Below are positions 26,881 through 35,644 of a stretch of DNA of 64,000 nt, piece by piece. The DNA comes from an uncultured Bacteroides sp. (GTDB lineage: Bacteria > Bacteroidota > Bacteroidia > Bacteroidales > Bacteroidaceae), in the NCBI RefSeq assembly GCF_959029255.1, contig NZ_CAUFUE010000004.1:62001-126000 (forward strand). Direction: 5' to 3'. The notes beneath the pieces are model-generated. The model was not told the origin of the DNA, ran no database searches, and was given only the letters and a program-made list of their open reading frames with translations. The position numbers and the translations under genes were made by a program. The number at the start of each line of letters is the position of its first letter. Position 1 is the stretch's first letter.

Positions 26881-27862
26881 AATATTCACCCAGATAGTAA
26901 CGAGCAATGAAATCCCAATTCTTGTGCAATACTTCTTTTCCATTCGGATAAGCAAATTGTACTTCCGGCAAGACATCCTTCATCATTCCATACTTTAATA
27001 AGTCGAACGGGCACAATCCCGGACAGCAGAAAAGTTCATAACCTTTGGCTTTAGCACGCTCGGCATCATACATCGGGTTATGCGGTTCACAGAAAAAGGC
27101 GGCAATATTAGGAGCTACCAACATCCCTTTAGCATTGGCATAAACCACAAACCCACTATCCTTTTCCAAATCGGGAAGAAGAAAAGAAGGCTTGTTCTCC
27201 CATTTCAGTACATCTACAAAGAACTTGCATAAATCCTGATAAGTAGCGAAATAGAGTAACGGCTTTCCGTCATTATATTCCAGACAATGTTCCACGTCCT
27301 TTTTCAACTTGGTTTCCGGAGTTATCTCAGGCAACGGAGTGATAGGTATTTCCAACAAATCCGGTCCCATGACCCACAGGGCAGAAGATGGAACTTCACA
27401 GATAGGAGCCTCTTCAAAAGCCTCATCCATTAAACTATATGCCAATCTGCCCAACCCTATCAATTTATCATCAAAAGGATTATAAATAGTATAAGGCTCA
27501 TCTTCCCAGAGAGCGGGACGAGACTTCAAAGTCCATAATACGAATGTAATATCCTCCACATTTATTTCATCGGCAACATATTCATCGGATAATGAATAAA
27601 AAGGCAGGTGGGTTTTATATAAAGCATAGTATGCTTCCGAGAAGATTTTCCAACCTCCCGTTTGAGCGATTGCATCCTGAAAGTACATGCAAAGCGATAT
27701 AGCCGCTCCTACTTGTTCTCTTTCCGTAGTAAATAAGTTCGATTCCTTAACGATGGGCAAGAGTTTTATGGCGAAATCCAAGTACCATAAGTCTGATGGC
27801 AAAACCTGCTTGCGCTCATTGGCGCCAAGCCATTGTCTCATTTGGATAGAAACTGTTTTCAT
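26867..27862 (-). CDS. Uncharacterised protein, possibly DUF3843-like
   Basis: 331 residues without signal peptide or membrane segment. Visible blocks are MRQWLGANERKQVLPSDLWY, FTTEREQVGAAISLCMYFQD, LPFYSLSDEYVADEINVEDI, FVVYANAKGMLVAPNIAAFF and CCPGLCPFDLLKYGMMKDVLPE. The pattern resembles a Bacteroidetes-only family of unknown function that I associate with DUF3843; this assignment is from memory and uncertain. A Cys-Cys-Pro-x-x-Cys-Pro motif near residue 287 is notable and could bind metal. Situated upstream of the small basic frame on the same strand. Confidence 0.6.
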   Translation of the reverse strand: MKTVSIQMRQWLGANERKQVLPSDLWYLDFAIKLLPIVKESNLFTTEREQVGAAISLCMYFQDAIAQTGGWKIFSEAYYALYKTHLPFYSLSDEYVADEINVEDITFVLWTLKSRPALWEDEPYTIYNPFDDKLIGLGRLAYSLMDEAFEEAPICEVPSSALWVMGPDLLEIPITPLPEITPETKLKKDVEHCLEYNDGKPLLYFATYQDLCKFFVDVLKWENKPSFLLPDLEKDSGFVVYANAKGMLVAPNIAAFFCEPHNPMYDAERAKAKGYELFCCPGLCPFDLLKYGMMKDVLPEVQFAYPNGKEVLHKNWDFIARYYLGEYYEGL

Positions 27863-27907
27863 TGCTTGTTCCGGGTGATGTTTTACTAAATTTTATCGAT
27901 AACTTGC

Positions 27908-28507
27908 TTAGAGTCTTTTTAACGCCAGCTTGATGACTTGCTCCACCGGAGCATTCGGTTCCTCCTTCAATATACCCAATACCACCTTTTGTGACGGCGC
28001 CTGTGCAAAGCCCAGCATAGTGAGGGCAGCTACGGCCTCTTCCTGTACTTGTGCATTGGCGGGAGAAATAATATTTCCCATCGCAGCACCATCAACCGAC
28101 ATACCGCCGGTTTTTATCTTATCTTTTAAATCGACAATTACACGTTGCGCTGTTTTCAGCCCGATGCCCTTCACGGTTTTTAGCAAAGTGGCATTCTCGG
28201 TACTGATTACATTTATTAACTCGGAAGGTGATAATGCCGATAAAATCATGCGTGCGGTATTTCCACCAATACCCGATACGGAAATCAGCAGCAGGAATAA
28301 CTCACGTTCCTGTTTGCTTGCAAAGCCATAAAGGACATAGGCATCCTCGCGTATGGCCTCGTAAATGTACAGTTTACATTCTTTTTTTCCTTGTATTGCG
28401 GCGTATGTATTCAGGGAAATATTAACGGCATATCCCAATCCATTACAATCTATAATTGCGGTGGCCGGACTTAGTTCAGCAATTCCGCCTTTAATATATT
28501 CTATCAC
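27908..28507 (-). CDS. ruvA: Holliday junction branch migration protein RuvA
   Basis: 199 residues, the normal length, beginning with GTG at 28505-28507 behind an AAGG. Domain I has IEYIKGGIAELSPATAIIDC and a beta barrel. The two helix-hairpin-helix motifs are LISVSGIGGNTARMILS and LKTVKGIGLKTAQRVIVDLK. Domain III (EEAVAALTMLGF) is the part that contacts RuvB. RuvA binds four-way junctions as a tetramer and recruits the RuvB helicase; ruvB and ruvC are not in the window. It is divergent from ddh. Confidence 0.94.
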   Translation of the reverse strand: MIEYIKGGIAELSPATAIIDCNGLGYAVNISLNTYAAIQGKKECKLYIYEAIREDAYVLYGFASKQERELFLLLISVSGIGGNTARMILSALSPSELINVISTENATLLKTVKGIGLKTAQRVIVDLKDKIKTGGMSVDGAAMGNIISPANAQVQEEAVAALTMLGFAQAPSQKVVLGILKEEPNAPVEQVIKLALKRL

Positions 28508-28630
28508 TTTACCTTTTTATTACTTTCTGCTGGCGAATGTAAGCATTATTATTGAACTATCACTCACTAAAAAAAGAAAAAACTCTGTGAAACTCTGTGT
28601 TACTCTATAATAAAAGTAAATGAAAATGCT

Positions 28631-28638
28631 TACTTTTG
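28631..28638 (+). promoter_or_regulatory. Candidate -7 box TACTTTTG of ddh
   Basis: TACTTTTG matches TAnnTTTG and lies about 42 bp before the ddh ATG at 28681. A tandem pair of AACTCTGTG words sits about 50 bp upstream. Confidence 0.45.
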
Positions 28639-28680
28639 CAGCGATAAGCTAGAAAGTTGATAACTAAAATCGATAAAAGA

Positions 28681-29580
28681 ATGAAAAAAGTAAGAGCCGC
28701 CATCGTTGGTTATGGCAATATCGGACATTTCGTACTCGAAGCTTTACAAGCTGCTCCCGACTTTGAAATAGCCGGTGTAGTACGTCGTGCAGGTGCTGAA
28801 AACCGTCCAGCCGAATTGAGCGATTATCCTGTAGTTAAAGATATTAAAGAATTGGAAGCTGTAGATGTGGCAATTCTTTGCACACCTACCCGCAGCGTTG
28901 AGAAGTATGCCAAGGAAATACTCGCATTGGGCATTCACACCGTAGACAGTTTCGATATACACACCGGCATCACGGATTTACGCCGTGCACTGGATGCTGA
29001 AGCAAAGAAACATAATACGGTATCCATTATTTCAGCCGGTTGGGATCCGGGAAGTGATTCCATTGTCCGCACTTTGCTGGAAGCAATCGCTCCTAAAGGC
29101 ATTACTTATACCAACTTCGGTCCGGGCATGAGCATGGGACATACGGTTGCCGTGAAAGCTATCGAAGGGGTAAAAGCAGCTCTTTCAATGACTATTCCCA
29201 CCGGAACAGGTATTCATCGCCGCATGGTTTATATTGAACTGAAAGACGGTTATGAATTTGACAAAGTAGCGGCTGCCATCAAGGCCGATCCTTACTTTGT
29301 AAATGACGAAACGCATGTTAAACTCGTCCCCAGAGTGGATGCCCTGCTTGATATGGGACATGGCGTGAACCTGACCCGCAAAGGTGTATCGGGCAAGACA
29401 CAAAACCAACTCTTCGAATTCAACATGCACATCAACAATCCTGCACTCACCGCACAAGTGCTGGTATGTGTGGCTCGTGCCGCCATGCGTCAACAACCGG
29501 GTTGCTACACAATGGTAGAGATACCAGTGATAGACCTTCTACCCGGCGACCGTGAAGAGTGGATAGGACACTTGGTATAA
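28681..29580 (+). CDS. ddh: meso-Diaminopimelate D-dehydrogenase
   Basis: 299 residues from ATG at 28681 (MKKVRAAIVGYGNIGHFVLE); an upstream in-frame ATG at 28657 is less likely. The Rossmann motif is GYGNIG. Family motifs are LCTPTRSVEKYAKEILALGI, TVDSFDIHTGI, ISAGWDPGSDSIVRTLLEAI and FGPGMSMGHTVAVKAI. It interconverts tetrahydrodipicolinate and meso-diaminopimelate with NADPH and ammonia, bypassing the succinylated lysine/DAP pathway. The product is used for peptidoglycan cross-links and lysine. It is monocistronic and followed by the 22-bp-pitch array that probably ends transcription. Confidence 0.92.
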   Translation: MKKVRAAIVGYGNIGHFVLEALQAAPDFEIAGVVRRAGAENRPAELSDYPVVKDIKELEAVDVAILCTPTRSVEKYAKEILALGIHTVDSFDIHTGITDLRRALDAEAKKHNTVSIISAGWDPGSDSIVRTLLEAIAPKGITYTNFGPGMSMGHTVAVKAIEGVKAALSMTIPTGTGIHRRMVYIELKDGYEFDKVAAAIKADPYFVNDETHVKLVPRVDALLDMGHGVNLTRKGVSGKTQNQLFEFNMHINNPALTAQVLVCVARAAMRQQPGCYTMVEIPVIDLLPGDREEWIGHLV

Positions 29581-29591
29581 GACATAAGAAA

Positions 29592-29678
29592 AACAGATGA
29601 TGTGTTCCATTGAAACGCATCATCTGTTAACCTCAAACACATCATCTATTCAGCTTGAACAGATGATGTGTTTTTTTA
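29592..29678. repeat. 22-bp-pitch array of four 15-bp words, alternating orientation, ending in a T-tract
   Basis: AACAGATGATGTGTT at 29592-29606, AACGCATCATCTGTT at 29614-29628, AACACATCATCTATT at 29636-29650 and AACAGATGATGTGTT at 29658-29672 start exactly 22 bp apart. Words 2 and 3 are the inverse of words 1 and 4. Pairing of words 3 and 4 followed by a T-tract (29671-29678) could terminate ddh. It lies between convergent ddh and rseP. Confidence 0.85.
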
Positions 29679-29688
29679 TATCCTGTCA

Positions 29689-31020
29689 TCAGAAGAAGAA
29701 CCTCAGTATATCATTGAAGTTCGCCCATATCAGCAAGCCGAACAACAGGAACATACCCACCATCTGCGCACGCTCCATGAACTTATCGCTGGGTTTGCGG
29801 CGAGCCACTATCTCATATATCAGGAACAATACGTGCCCACCGTCCAATGCCGGAATAGGCAGAATGTTCATAAAGGCGAGAATAATAGAAAGGAAAGCCG
29901 TCATGTACCAAAACTGATGCCAATCCCAGGTTGCGGGGAAAATACTGCCGATAGTACCGAAACCTCCCAATTGCTTGGCTCCCTCTTTCGAGAAGAGATA
30001 TTTCATCTGGCTGACGTAACCTTTCAATGTATTCACTCCGAGAGCGGCACCGGCAGGCAGAGAAGCAAGGAAGCTATATTCTTTCTTAACGACCGGAAGC
30101 AGCTTAGCGGTTTGTGAGCGGGCAAACACTCCCATGTTATAAGCAGAGTCTGTAGCCATCGCCAACGTATCGGTCACACCGTTGCGTACGTATGTCAGTA
30201 AGATGTCATGTGAAGCATCTGTTTTCCGGCGTTGCGCCTTGTCTTCTTCAAAGTCCGTATAAGATATGATTCGTCCATCCAGTTGCGTGATGCTGTCACC
30301 CGGTTGCAACCCTGCAAGGGCTGCCGGAGAACCGGCTGCGATACTGTCTACCACGAACGGGTAGCGGAAATCGGCAAAACGTACACTGTCCGCCAGCAAT
30401 CTTTCCATCATATCCTCAGGGATATAGACCGAAGTTTCTTGTCCGTTACGCAATACCGTTACTTGGCGGGCATCGACAATACTTGTCAGCATATCGCCTC
30501 CATAACGTTCAAAGGGCACACCGTCGGCAGAAATCAATACGTCACCGTCGCGGAAGCCGATGGCTTTTGCCGTTTCGTTGAAATCCATACCCAACGGAGC
30601 CTTCTGTACCGGAACGTATTGGTCGCCCCAGGTAAAAAGTATCATGGAATAAATGAACAGCGCTAACAGGAAGTTGAACAATACACCGCCCACCATAATC
30701 AGCAGTCGTTGCCATGCCGGTTTGGCACGGAACTCCCACGGCTGCATGGGTTGCTTCATCTGCTCGGTATCCATAGATTCGTCTATCATACCGGCTATTT
30801 TGACATAGCCGCCCAAGGGCAGCCAGCCTATACCATATTCCGTTTCACTGTTTTTAGGCTTGAATTTTAACAAGGTAAACCATGGGTCAAAGAATAAGCA
30901 GAACTTCTCTACCCGCGTTTTGAACAAACGGGCGAAGAGGAAGTGCCCCCCCTCATGAACAATAACGAGCAACGAAAGGCTCATAATGAGTTGCAGGGCA
31001 CGGATTAAAAATGTTTCCAT
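29689..31020 (-). CDS. rseP: RIP (site-2) metalloprotease RseP
   Basis: 443 residues from the ATG at 31018-31020. The zinc motif is HEGGH at residues 22-26 in the first membrane helix (SLSLLVIVHEGGHFLFARL). One or two PDZ domains lie at about 120-290 (GFRDGDVLISADGVPFE, AGLQPGDSITQLDGRIIS). The second catalytic segment is MNILPIPALDGGHVLFLIYE, with the metal-binding Asp. The enzyme cuts membrane proteins such as anti-sigma factors within the bilayer. It is the last gene of the minus-strand tsaB-DUF4290-murA-rimM-M23-dxr-rseP cluster. Confidence 0.93.
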   Translation of the reverse strand: METFLIRALQLIMSLSLLVIVHEGGHFLFARLFKTRVEKFCLFFDPWFTLLKFKPKNSETEYGIGWLPLGGYVKIAGMIDESMDTEQMKQPMQPWEFRAKPAWQRLLIMVGGVLFNFLLALFIYSMILFTWGDQYVPVQKAPLGMDFNETAKAIGFRDGDVLISADGVPFERYGGDMLTSIVDARQVTVLRNGQETSVYIPEDMMERLLADSVRFADFRYPFVVDSIAAGSPAALAGLQPGDSITQLDGRIISYTDFEEDKAQRRKTDASHDILLTYVRNGVTDTLAMATDSAYNMGVFARSQTAKLLPVVKKEYSFLASLPAGAALGVNTLKGYVSQMKYLFSKEGAKQLGGFGTIGSIFPATWDWHQFWYMTAFLSIILAFMNILPIPALDGGHVLFLIYEIVARRKPSDKFMERAQMVGMFLLFGLLIWANFNDILRFFF

Positions 31021-31084
31021 CAAACTATTTACTATTTACTATTTAAGTTTATCTATCACTTTATTGTTTTACCACTTCATCACT

Positions 31085-32242
31085 TTACTGATATTTAACC
31101 AACTCCTCCGCTATCTTTCTGGTTTCCGCATCCGTAGCTACGTAGTCGTCGTATGTGGGTCTTTGTATGAAAGATACGCGGGACATTGTTTTTTCTATCA
31201 CGTCACTCATTCCCAAGAATGAAATCCGGTCCTTCAGGAAAGCGGCAACTACCACTTCGTTGGCTGCGTTCACGATGCAAGGCATGTTTCCAGCTCGGTG
31301 CAATGCCTCGTATGCCAATGCCAAATTACGGAAACGAGTAGTATCGGGTTGTTCAAAAGTAAGCTCCGTACACAACTTGAAATCCAGTCGCGGAAAGGAA
31401 GCTTTCAAACGTTCGGGATAGGAGAACGCATACTGAATGGGCAACCGCATATCCGGCATTCCCAACTGCGCTTTTACGGCACCGTCCTCAAACTGCACCA
31501 TAGAGTGGATAACCGATTGCGGGTGCACCACTACCTCTATCTGGTCAGGTCGGACGCCAAAGAGCCATTTTGCTTCAATCACCTCAAAACCTTTGTTCAT
31601 CATGGAAGCAGAGTCAATGGTGATTTTAGCTCCCATATCCCAATTGGGATGTTTCAGTGCCTGCGCTTTCGTCACAGTTGCCAACTGCTCCATGGTGCAA
31701 GTGCGGAACGGACCGCCGGAAGCCGTTAATATGACTTTCTCTATCGGGTTGCCCATCTCTCCCGCCAAACATTGAAAAACAGCGGAATGTTCGGAGTCTA
31801 CAGGTAAGATAGGCGTACCGCTGAAACGTGCCAAGTCATTGATTAACTCTCCGGCAACCACCAGCGTTTCTTTGTTAGCAAGAGCAATCGTCTTACGTGC
31901 ACGGATGGCGTTCATGGTCGGTTTCAGTCCGGCATACCCCACCATTGCAGTCAGCACCATGTCGATGGGAGCTTCCGCCACAATCTGACAAAGCGCCTCC
32001 TCGCCGGCATATACCTTGATAGGCAGGTCGGCGAGCGCTTCTTTCAGTTGTTGGTATTTCGTTTCATTGGCTATCACCACTGCTTCAGGCTTAAATTTTC
32101 GTGCCTGGGCAATGAGTTCATCCACCCGGTTGTTGGCAGTCAGCACATACGCTTCATACTGGTCGGGATGTTCCTCAATGACCTGTAGCGCTTGTGTACC
32201 GATGGAGCCGGTAGAACCGAGTATGGCAATTTGTTTCTTCAT
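31085..32242 (-). CDS. dxr: 1-deoxy-D-xylulose 5-phosphate reductoisomerase
   Basis: 385 residues. The NADPH motif is ILGSTGSIGTQALQVIEEHP. Catalytic and substrate motifs are ANKETLVVAGELI, PVDSEHSAVFQCL, ILTASGGPFRT, HPNWDMGAKITIDSASMMNK and HPQSVIHSMVQFEDG. It makes 2-C-methyl-D-erythritol 4-phosphate, the committed step of MEP isoprenoid synthesis that supplies undecaprenyl and menaquinone precursors. It starts 3 bp after the M23 peptidase stop, so it is translated from the same message. Confidence 0.95.
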   Translation of the reverse strand: MKKQIAILGSTGSIGTQALQVIEEHPDQYEAYVLTANNRVDELIAQARKFKPEAVVIANETKYQQLKEALADLPIKVYAGEEALCQIVAEAPIDMVLTAMVGYAGLKPTMNAIRARKTIALANKETLVVAGELINDLARFSGTPILPVDSEHSAVFQCLAGEMGNPIEKVILTASGGPFRTCTMEQLATVTKAQALKHPNWDMGAKITIDSASMMNKGFEVIEAKWLFGVRPDQIEVVVHPQSVIHSMVQFEDGAVKAQLGMPDMRLPIQYAFSYPERLKASFPRLDFKLCTELTFEQPDTTRFRNLALAYEALHRAGNMPCIVNAANEVVVAAFLKDRISFLGMSDVIEKTMSRVSFIQRPTYDDYVATDAETRKIAEELVKYQ

Positions 32243-32245
32243 AAT

Positions 32246-33103
32246 CTAAAACACAATATAAAGTTCCGGATTTACCGCTCTCCCCTTATGCCACAACTCA
32301 AAATGAAGGTGTGGTCCGGTAGTTAGCTGTCCGGTGTTTCCTACTAAGGCGATGGCTTCACCGCCTTTCACGCTGTCACCTTCCCGTTTCAGGAGTGAAC
32401 CGCAATGTTTATATACAGATACAAAGTCCTGATTGTGCTGTACCTCTATCAGATAACCGGTTTCAGCAGTGTAAGTACTCAGTATGACCGTTCCATCCAA
32501 AGTTGCCAGTACACTTTCACCCGGATTTGCCGCGATATCCGTACCGAAGTGTTTCTTCTCGGCATTGAAAGGAGATGAAATCATGCCACGGGTAGGACGG
32601 TAGAAAATAAGTCCGTCAACGGCGGGACGGTCCGCAATACTTGTCAGATTATACTTTTCCGTATCCTCATATTGCTTGCGGAAGTCAGCTTCCCGTTGTG
32701 TACGCTCCATCAACGAATCCTCCCGCATATTGGTCAATGAATCCATTGACTGCACAGTATCGGCTTTTATCTTACCCTGGAAAATATCCTGGATATTCAT
32801 GATGTAAAGGTTCTGCCTGTCCACCAATTGCTGCAACGAATCCACCCGCAAAGCGTTTTCCACCACCTGCGCACGGATTTCACTGTTCATATATCCCGGC
32901 AGATAGTTGCGCAGCGGAGTAAAAGCTACAATCAGGGAAGCGATTAGAAACAACACAAACAACACGGAAAGCAACACGGAAAGTCCGTTCAGCTTGGACA
33001 CACGCAACGTGATGATATCCTCAAGGGTATTCTCGTTCGTAATGGTCAGTCTGTACTTGAACTTGATGTTATTCCAAAATGCTTTCCTTCGTTTCTTTTT
33101 CAT
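32246..33103 (-). CDS. Membrane-anchored M23 peptidase (LytM)
   Basis: 285 residues. The basic N-terminus is MKKKRRKAFWNNIKFKYRLT, followed by one membrane segment at about 40-65 and a coiled-coil stretch (residues about 75-150). A LytM domain follows from about 170: MISSPFNAEKKHFGTDIAAN with the zinc His and Asp, then GNTGQLTTGPHLHFELWHKG with the HxH ligand. It should cut or regulate cutting of peptidoglycan in the periplasm. It overlaps rimM by 4 bp and is followed by dxr after 3 bp. Family members with a helical arm often act in division or shape control. Confidence 0.88.
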   Translation of the reverse strand: MKKKRRKAFWNNIKFKYRLTITNENTLEDIITLRVSKLNGLSVLLSVLFVLFLIASLIVAFTPLRNYLPGYMNSEIRAQVVENALRVDSLQQLVDRQNLYIMNIQDIFQGKIKADTVQSMDSLTNMREDSLMERTQREADFRKQYEDTEKYNLTSIADRPAVDGLIFYRPTRGMISSPFNAEKKHFGTDIAANPGESVLATLDGTVILSTYTAETGYLIEVQHNQDFVSVYKHCGSLLKREGDSVKGGEAIALVGNTGQLTTGPHLHFELWHKGRAVNPELYIVF

Positions 33104-33636
33104 ACCTCTTCCGTTTCATCCGGCGCCAGCATTCCTTCCGGCAAATCCACTGTGATTACTTTATGCTTTTGGTCGATGTCTACAATAAACTCTTCTTGGG
33201 CGGGAATCAGTAATTCCTCTCCATTATAATCCACAACGAACAGCGTGTTGATAGTAGATGTATCTACTTCCGTTACTTCACCCAGTTTGCCATGGTGCAC
33301 TTCTTCCATACGGAAACCGACGAAGAAGTCCCAACTCAGCTCATCCGTTTCCGCATCCTCGGCATGCTTCGTGGGGAAGTAAACCTCGACATTGGTAAAC
33401 ATGCGCGCACGTTCAGCCGTATCCACCCCTTCCAGTTTGACTAGAGCCGTAGAGTCCGAACGGAAACGATACTCTTCTAAAAAGAAAGGTACCAGGATAC
33501 CGTCCAACAGGCAAATAAGGTATTCCGCTTCCACCCGGTCAAAGATATCATCCGTAAACGTGAACGACAACTCTCCGTGAATGCCGTGCGGCTTATTGAA
33601 TACACCTATCTTATATACTTCTTCTTTTCGTATCAT
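33100..33636 (-). CDS. rimM: 16S rRNA maturation factor RimM
   Basis: 178 residues. The N-terminal RimM barrel starts EEVYKIGVFNKPHGIHGELS, and the PRC-barrel half shows LSWDFFVGFRMEEVHHGKLG and NTLFVVDYNGEELLIPAQEE followed by FIVDIDQKHKVITVDLPEG. It helps maturation of the 30S head near protein S19. In many bacteria rimM sits with rpsP, trmD and rplS, but here it lies 4 bp after murA and overlaps the M23 peptidase gene, an arrangement that looks typical for Bacteroidetes. Confidence 0.92.
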   Translation of the reverse strand: MIRKEEVYKIGVFNKPHGIHGELSFTFTDDIFDRVEAEYLICLLDGILVPFFLEEYRFRSDSTALVKLEGVDTAERARMFTNVEVYFPTKHAEDAETDELSWDFFVGFRMEEVHHGKLGEVTEVDTSTINTLFVVDYNGEELLIPAQEEFIVDIDQKHKVITVDLPEGMLAPDETEEV

Positions 33637-33640
33637 TCCG

Positions 33641-34945
33641 TTATATTCTGGTTATTCTCGCCCCAATCGCATTCAGACGTCCTTCGATATTCTGATATCC
33701 CCGGTCTATCTGCTCTATGTTATGTATCCGGCTACTGCCTTCCGCACTCATGGCGGCTATCAACAGTGCAATACCTGCACGGATATCCGGCGAAGTCATA
33801 TTTCCACCGCGCAGCTTGAAGCCATGATTATGCCCGATGACGACCGCACGGTGCGGGTCACACAGAATAATCTGTGCTCCCATATCTATCAGTTTATCGA
33901 CAAAGAACAGGCGGCTTTCAAACATTTTCTGATGAATCAGCACGCTGCCTTTAGCCTGCGTAGCTACCACCAGCATCACGCTCAATAAATCCGGCGTCAG
34001 TCCCGGCCAAGGGGCATCAGCAATCGTCATGATAGAACCGTCTATAAAAGACTCTATCTGATAAGTTTCCTGTGCAGGCACATAAATATCATCCCCCCGT
34101 TGCTCCATTTTGATGCCGAGACGGCGGAAGCTGTCGGGAATGATACCCAAGTTCTCGTACGAAACATTCTTGATAGTCAATTCGCTTTGCGTCATGGCTG
34201 CCATACCGATGAAACTTCCCACCTCAATCATATCCGGCAGGATGGTATGGTCGGTGCCGTGTAGTTCTTCCACTCCCTCAATAGTGAGTAGGTTGGAAGC
34301 TATTCCTTCAATTTTGGCACCCATCCGGTTCAACATTCTGCACAGTTGCTGCACGTAGGGTTCGCAAGCCGCATTGTATATCGTGGTTTTACCCTTCGCC
34401 AATACGGCTGCCATGATGATATTAGCGGTTCCCGTTACAGATGCTTCATCCAGCAGCATATAAGCGCCTTTCAGTTGTTGGGCGGATATCTCGTAGATTT
34501 CCCGCTTATCGTTGTAAGCAAACTCCGCACCTAAATTCTGAATACCTAGAAAATGTGTATCCAGACGGCGGCGACCGATCTTGTCTCCACCCGGTTTGGA
34601 TATCATAGCCTTTCCGAAACGCGCTACCATAGGTCCTACCAACATGACCGACCCACGCAGGCTGGAACATTTCTTCAGAAACGAATCGCTCTCCAGATAG
34701 TCCAAATCTACATCGGCAGCCCTGAAGCTATAGGTATCGATACCTTTCTTAGACACGCTGACTCCCATATCCCGCATCAATTGGATAAGGTTGTTGACGT
34801 CCAGAATATCCGGGATATTGTGCACAGTCACCTCCTCGGTCGTGAGTAGCGTAGCACAGATAATCTGCAAAACTTCGTTCTTAGCTCCCTGGGGGTAGAT
34901 GTCACCGGAAAGTCTGTGTCCTCCTTCTATTACAAATGATGCCAT
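33641..34945 (-). CDS. murA: UDP-N-acetylglucosamine 1-carboxyvinyltransferase
   Basis: 434 residues of the EPSP synthase fold. Family motifs include GDIYPQGAKNEVLQIICATL, LRGSVMLVGPMVARFGKAMI, SKPGGDKIGRRRLDTHFLGI and IDGSIMTIADAPWPGLTPDL. It transfers enolpyruvate from PEP to UDP-GlcNAc, the first committed step of peptidoglycan synthesis. The active-site loop position that carries Cys115 in E. coli (PGGCAIG) reads PGGDKIG here, with Asp121 in place of Cys. In other bacteria this change removes the residue that fosfomycin alkylates. The gene lies 23 bp after DUF4290 and 4 bp before rimM. Confidence 0.94.
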   Translation of the reverse strand: MASFVIEGGHRLSGDIYPQGAKNEVLQIICATLLTTEEVTVHNIPDILDVNNLIQLMRDMGVSVSKKGIDTYSFRAADVDLDYLESDSFLKKCSSLRGSVMLVGPMVARFGKAMISKPGGDKIGRRRLDTHFLGIQNLGAEFAYNDKREIYEISAQQLKGAYMLLDEASVTGTANIIMAAVLAKGKTTIYNAACEPYVQQLCRMLNRMGAKIEGIASNLLTIEGVEELHGTDHTILPDMIEVGSFIGMAAMTQSELTIKNVSYENLGIIPDSFRRLGIKMEQRGDDIYVPAQETYQIESFIDGSIMTIADAPWPGLTPDLLSVMLVVATQAKGSVLIHQKMFESRLFFVDKLIDMGAQIILCDPHRAVVIGHNHGFKLRGGNMTSPDIRAGIALLIAAMSAEGSSRIHNIEQIDRGYQNIEGRLNAIGARITRI

Positions 34946-34968
34946 GATAAGATTTATAATTTATGATT

Positions 34969-35592
34969 TCAGTACTTCCTTTTATTGTTCCTGTTGTTAT
35001 TATTCCTGTTATTCTGATTATTCATCTTCGGACGATAATTCAGGTCAATCCGTTCGGCCATCAGGCGAACGATGCTGTCCGTCATTTGCAGTTTGCCATT
35101 GGAAAGTTCGGCAAGGTCATCCGAAATCTTGCGGTCGTCCACAGTATCCTTGTTCCAAGCCAAGTAGTCCTTCTTCATGTGATTGCAGATAAGCGCTATC
35201 AGGTTTTGCTTTTCTTCTCCCTCGGGGAAGTCGATAGCCTTCTTAATGAGCACTTCCAGAGTACGGCCGTAATGGCGGTAACGTATTTTAGTACTGGGGT
35301 AAGGGATGCTTTCAGGTTTCGTACCGAGATTATCCTTACGAATGACTTCGTATGGATAATTGATATCCAGCTTGAAGTCGGACATGATGGCAAGATGATC
35401 CCACAGTTTATGTTTGAAGTCAGGCACATCGCGCAAGTGGGGAAACATGCTCCCCATGATGTTGATAATCGTGTTTGCACAACGTTGGCGTTCAGCACGG
35501 TCTTCGATAGTCAGCGCATGGTCTACCATATTCTGGATGCTACGGCCATATTCAGGCAAAGGCATCCGTTTTTGTTGAGTATTATATTGCAT
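34969..35592 (-). CDS. DUF4290 family protein
   Basis: 207 residues from the ATG at 35590-35592 (MQYNTQQKRMPLPEYGRSIQ); the frame extends to 35673 through repeats but has no good start there. The conserved part runs NMVDHALTIEDRAERQRCAN, SMFPHLRDVPDFKHKLWDHL, YPSTKIRYRHYGRTLEVLIK and MKKDYLAWNKDTVDD. The C-terminal tail is an Asn/Arg-rich disordered stretch (MNNQNNRNNNNRNNKRKY). The function is unknown. The family is found in Bacteroidetes, here beside murA as expected. A basic tail suggests nucleic acid or membrane contact; this is inference only. Confidence 0.85.
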   Translation of the reverse strand: MQYNTQQKRMPLPEYGRSIQNMVDHALTIEDRAERQRCANTIINIMGSMFPHLRDVPDFKHKLWDHLAIMSDFKLDINYPYEVIRKDNLGTKPESIPYPSTKIRYRHYGRTLEVLIKKAIDFPEGEEKQNLIALICNHMKKDYLAWNKDTVDDRKISDDLAELSNGKLQMTDSIVRLMAERIDLNYRPKMNNQNNRNNNNRNNKRKY

Positions 35593-35644
35593 TTCTTTAA
35601 TTGATGATTGACAGTTGATAATTGATAATTCTTGAAACCGGTTT

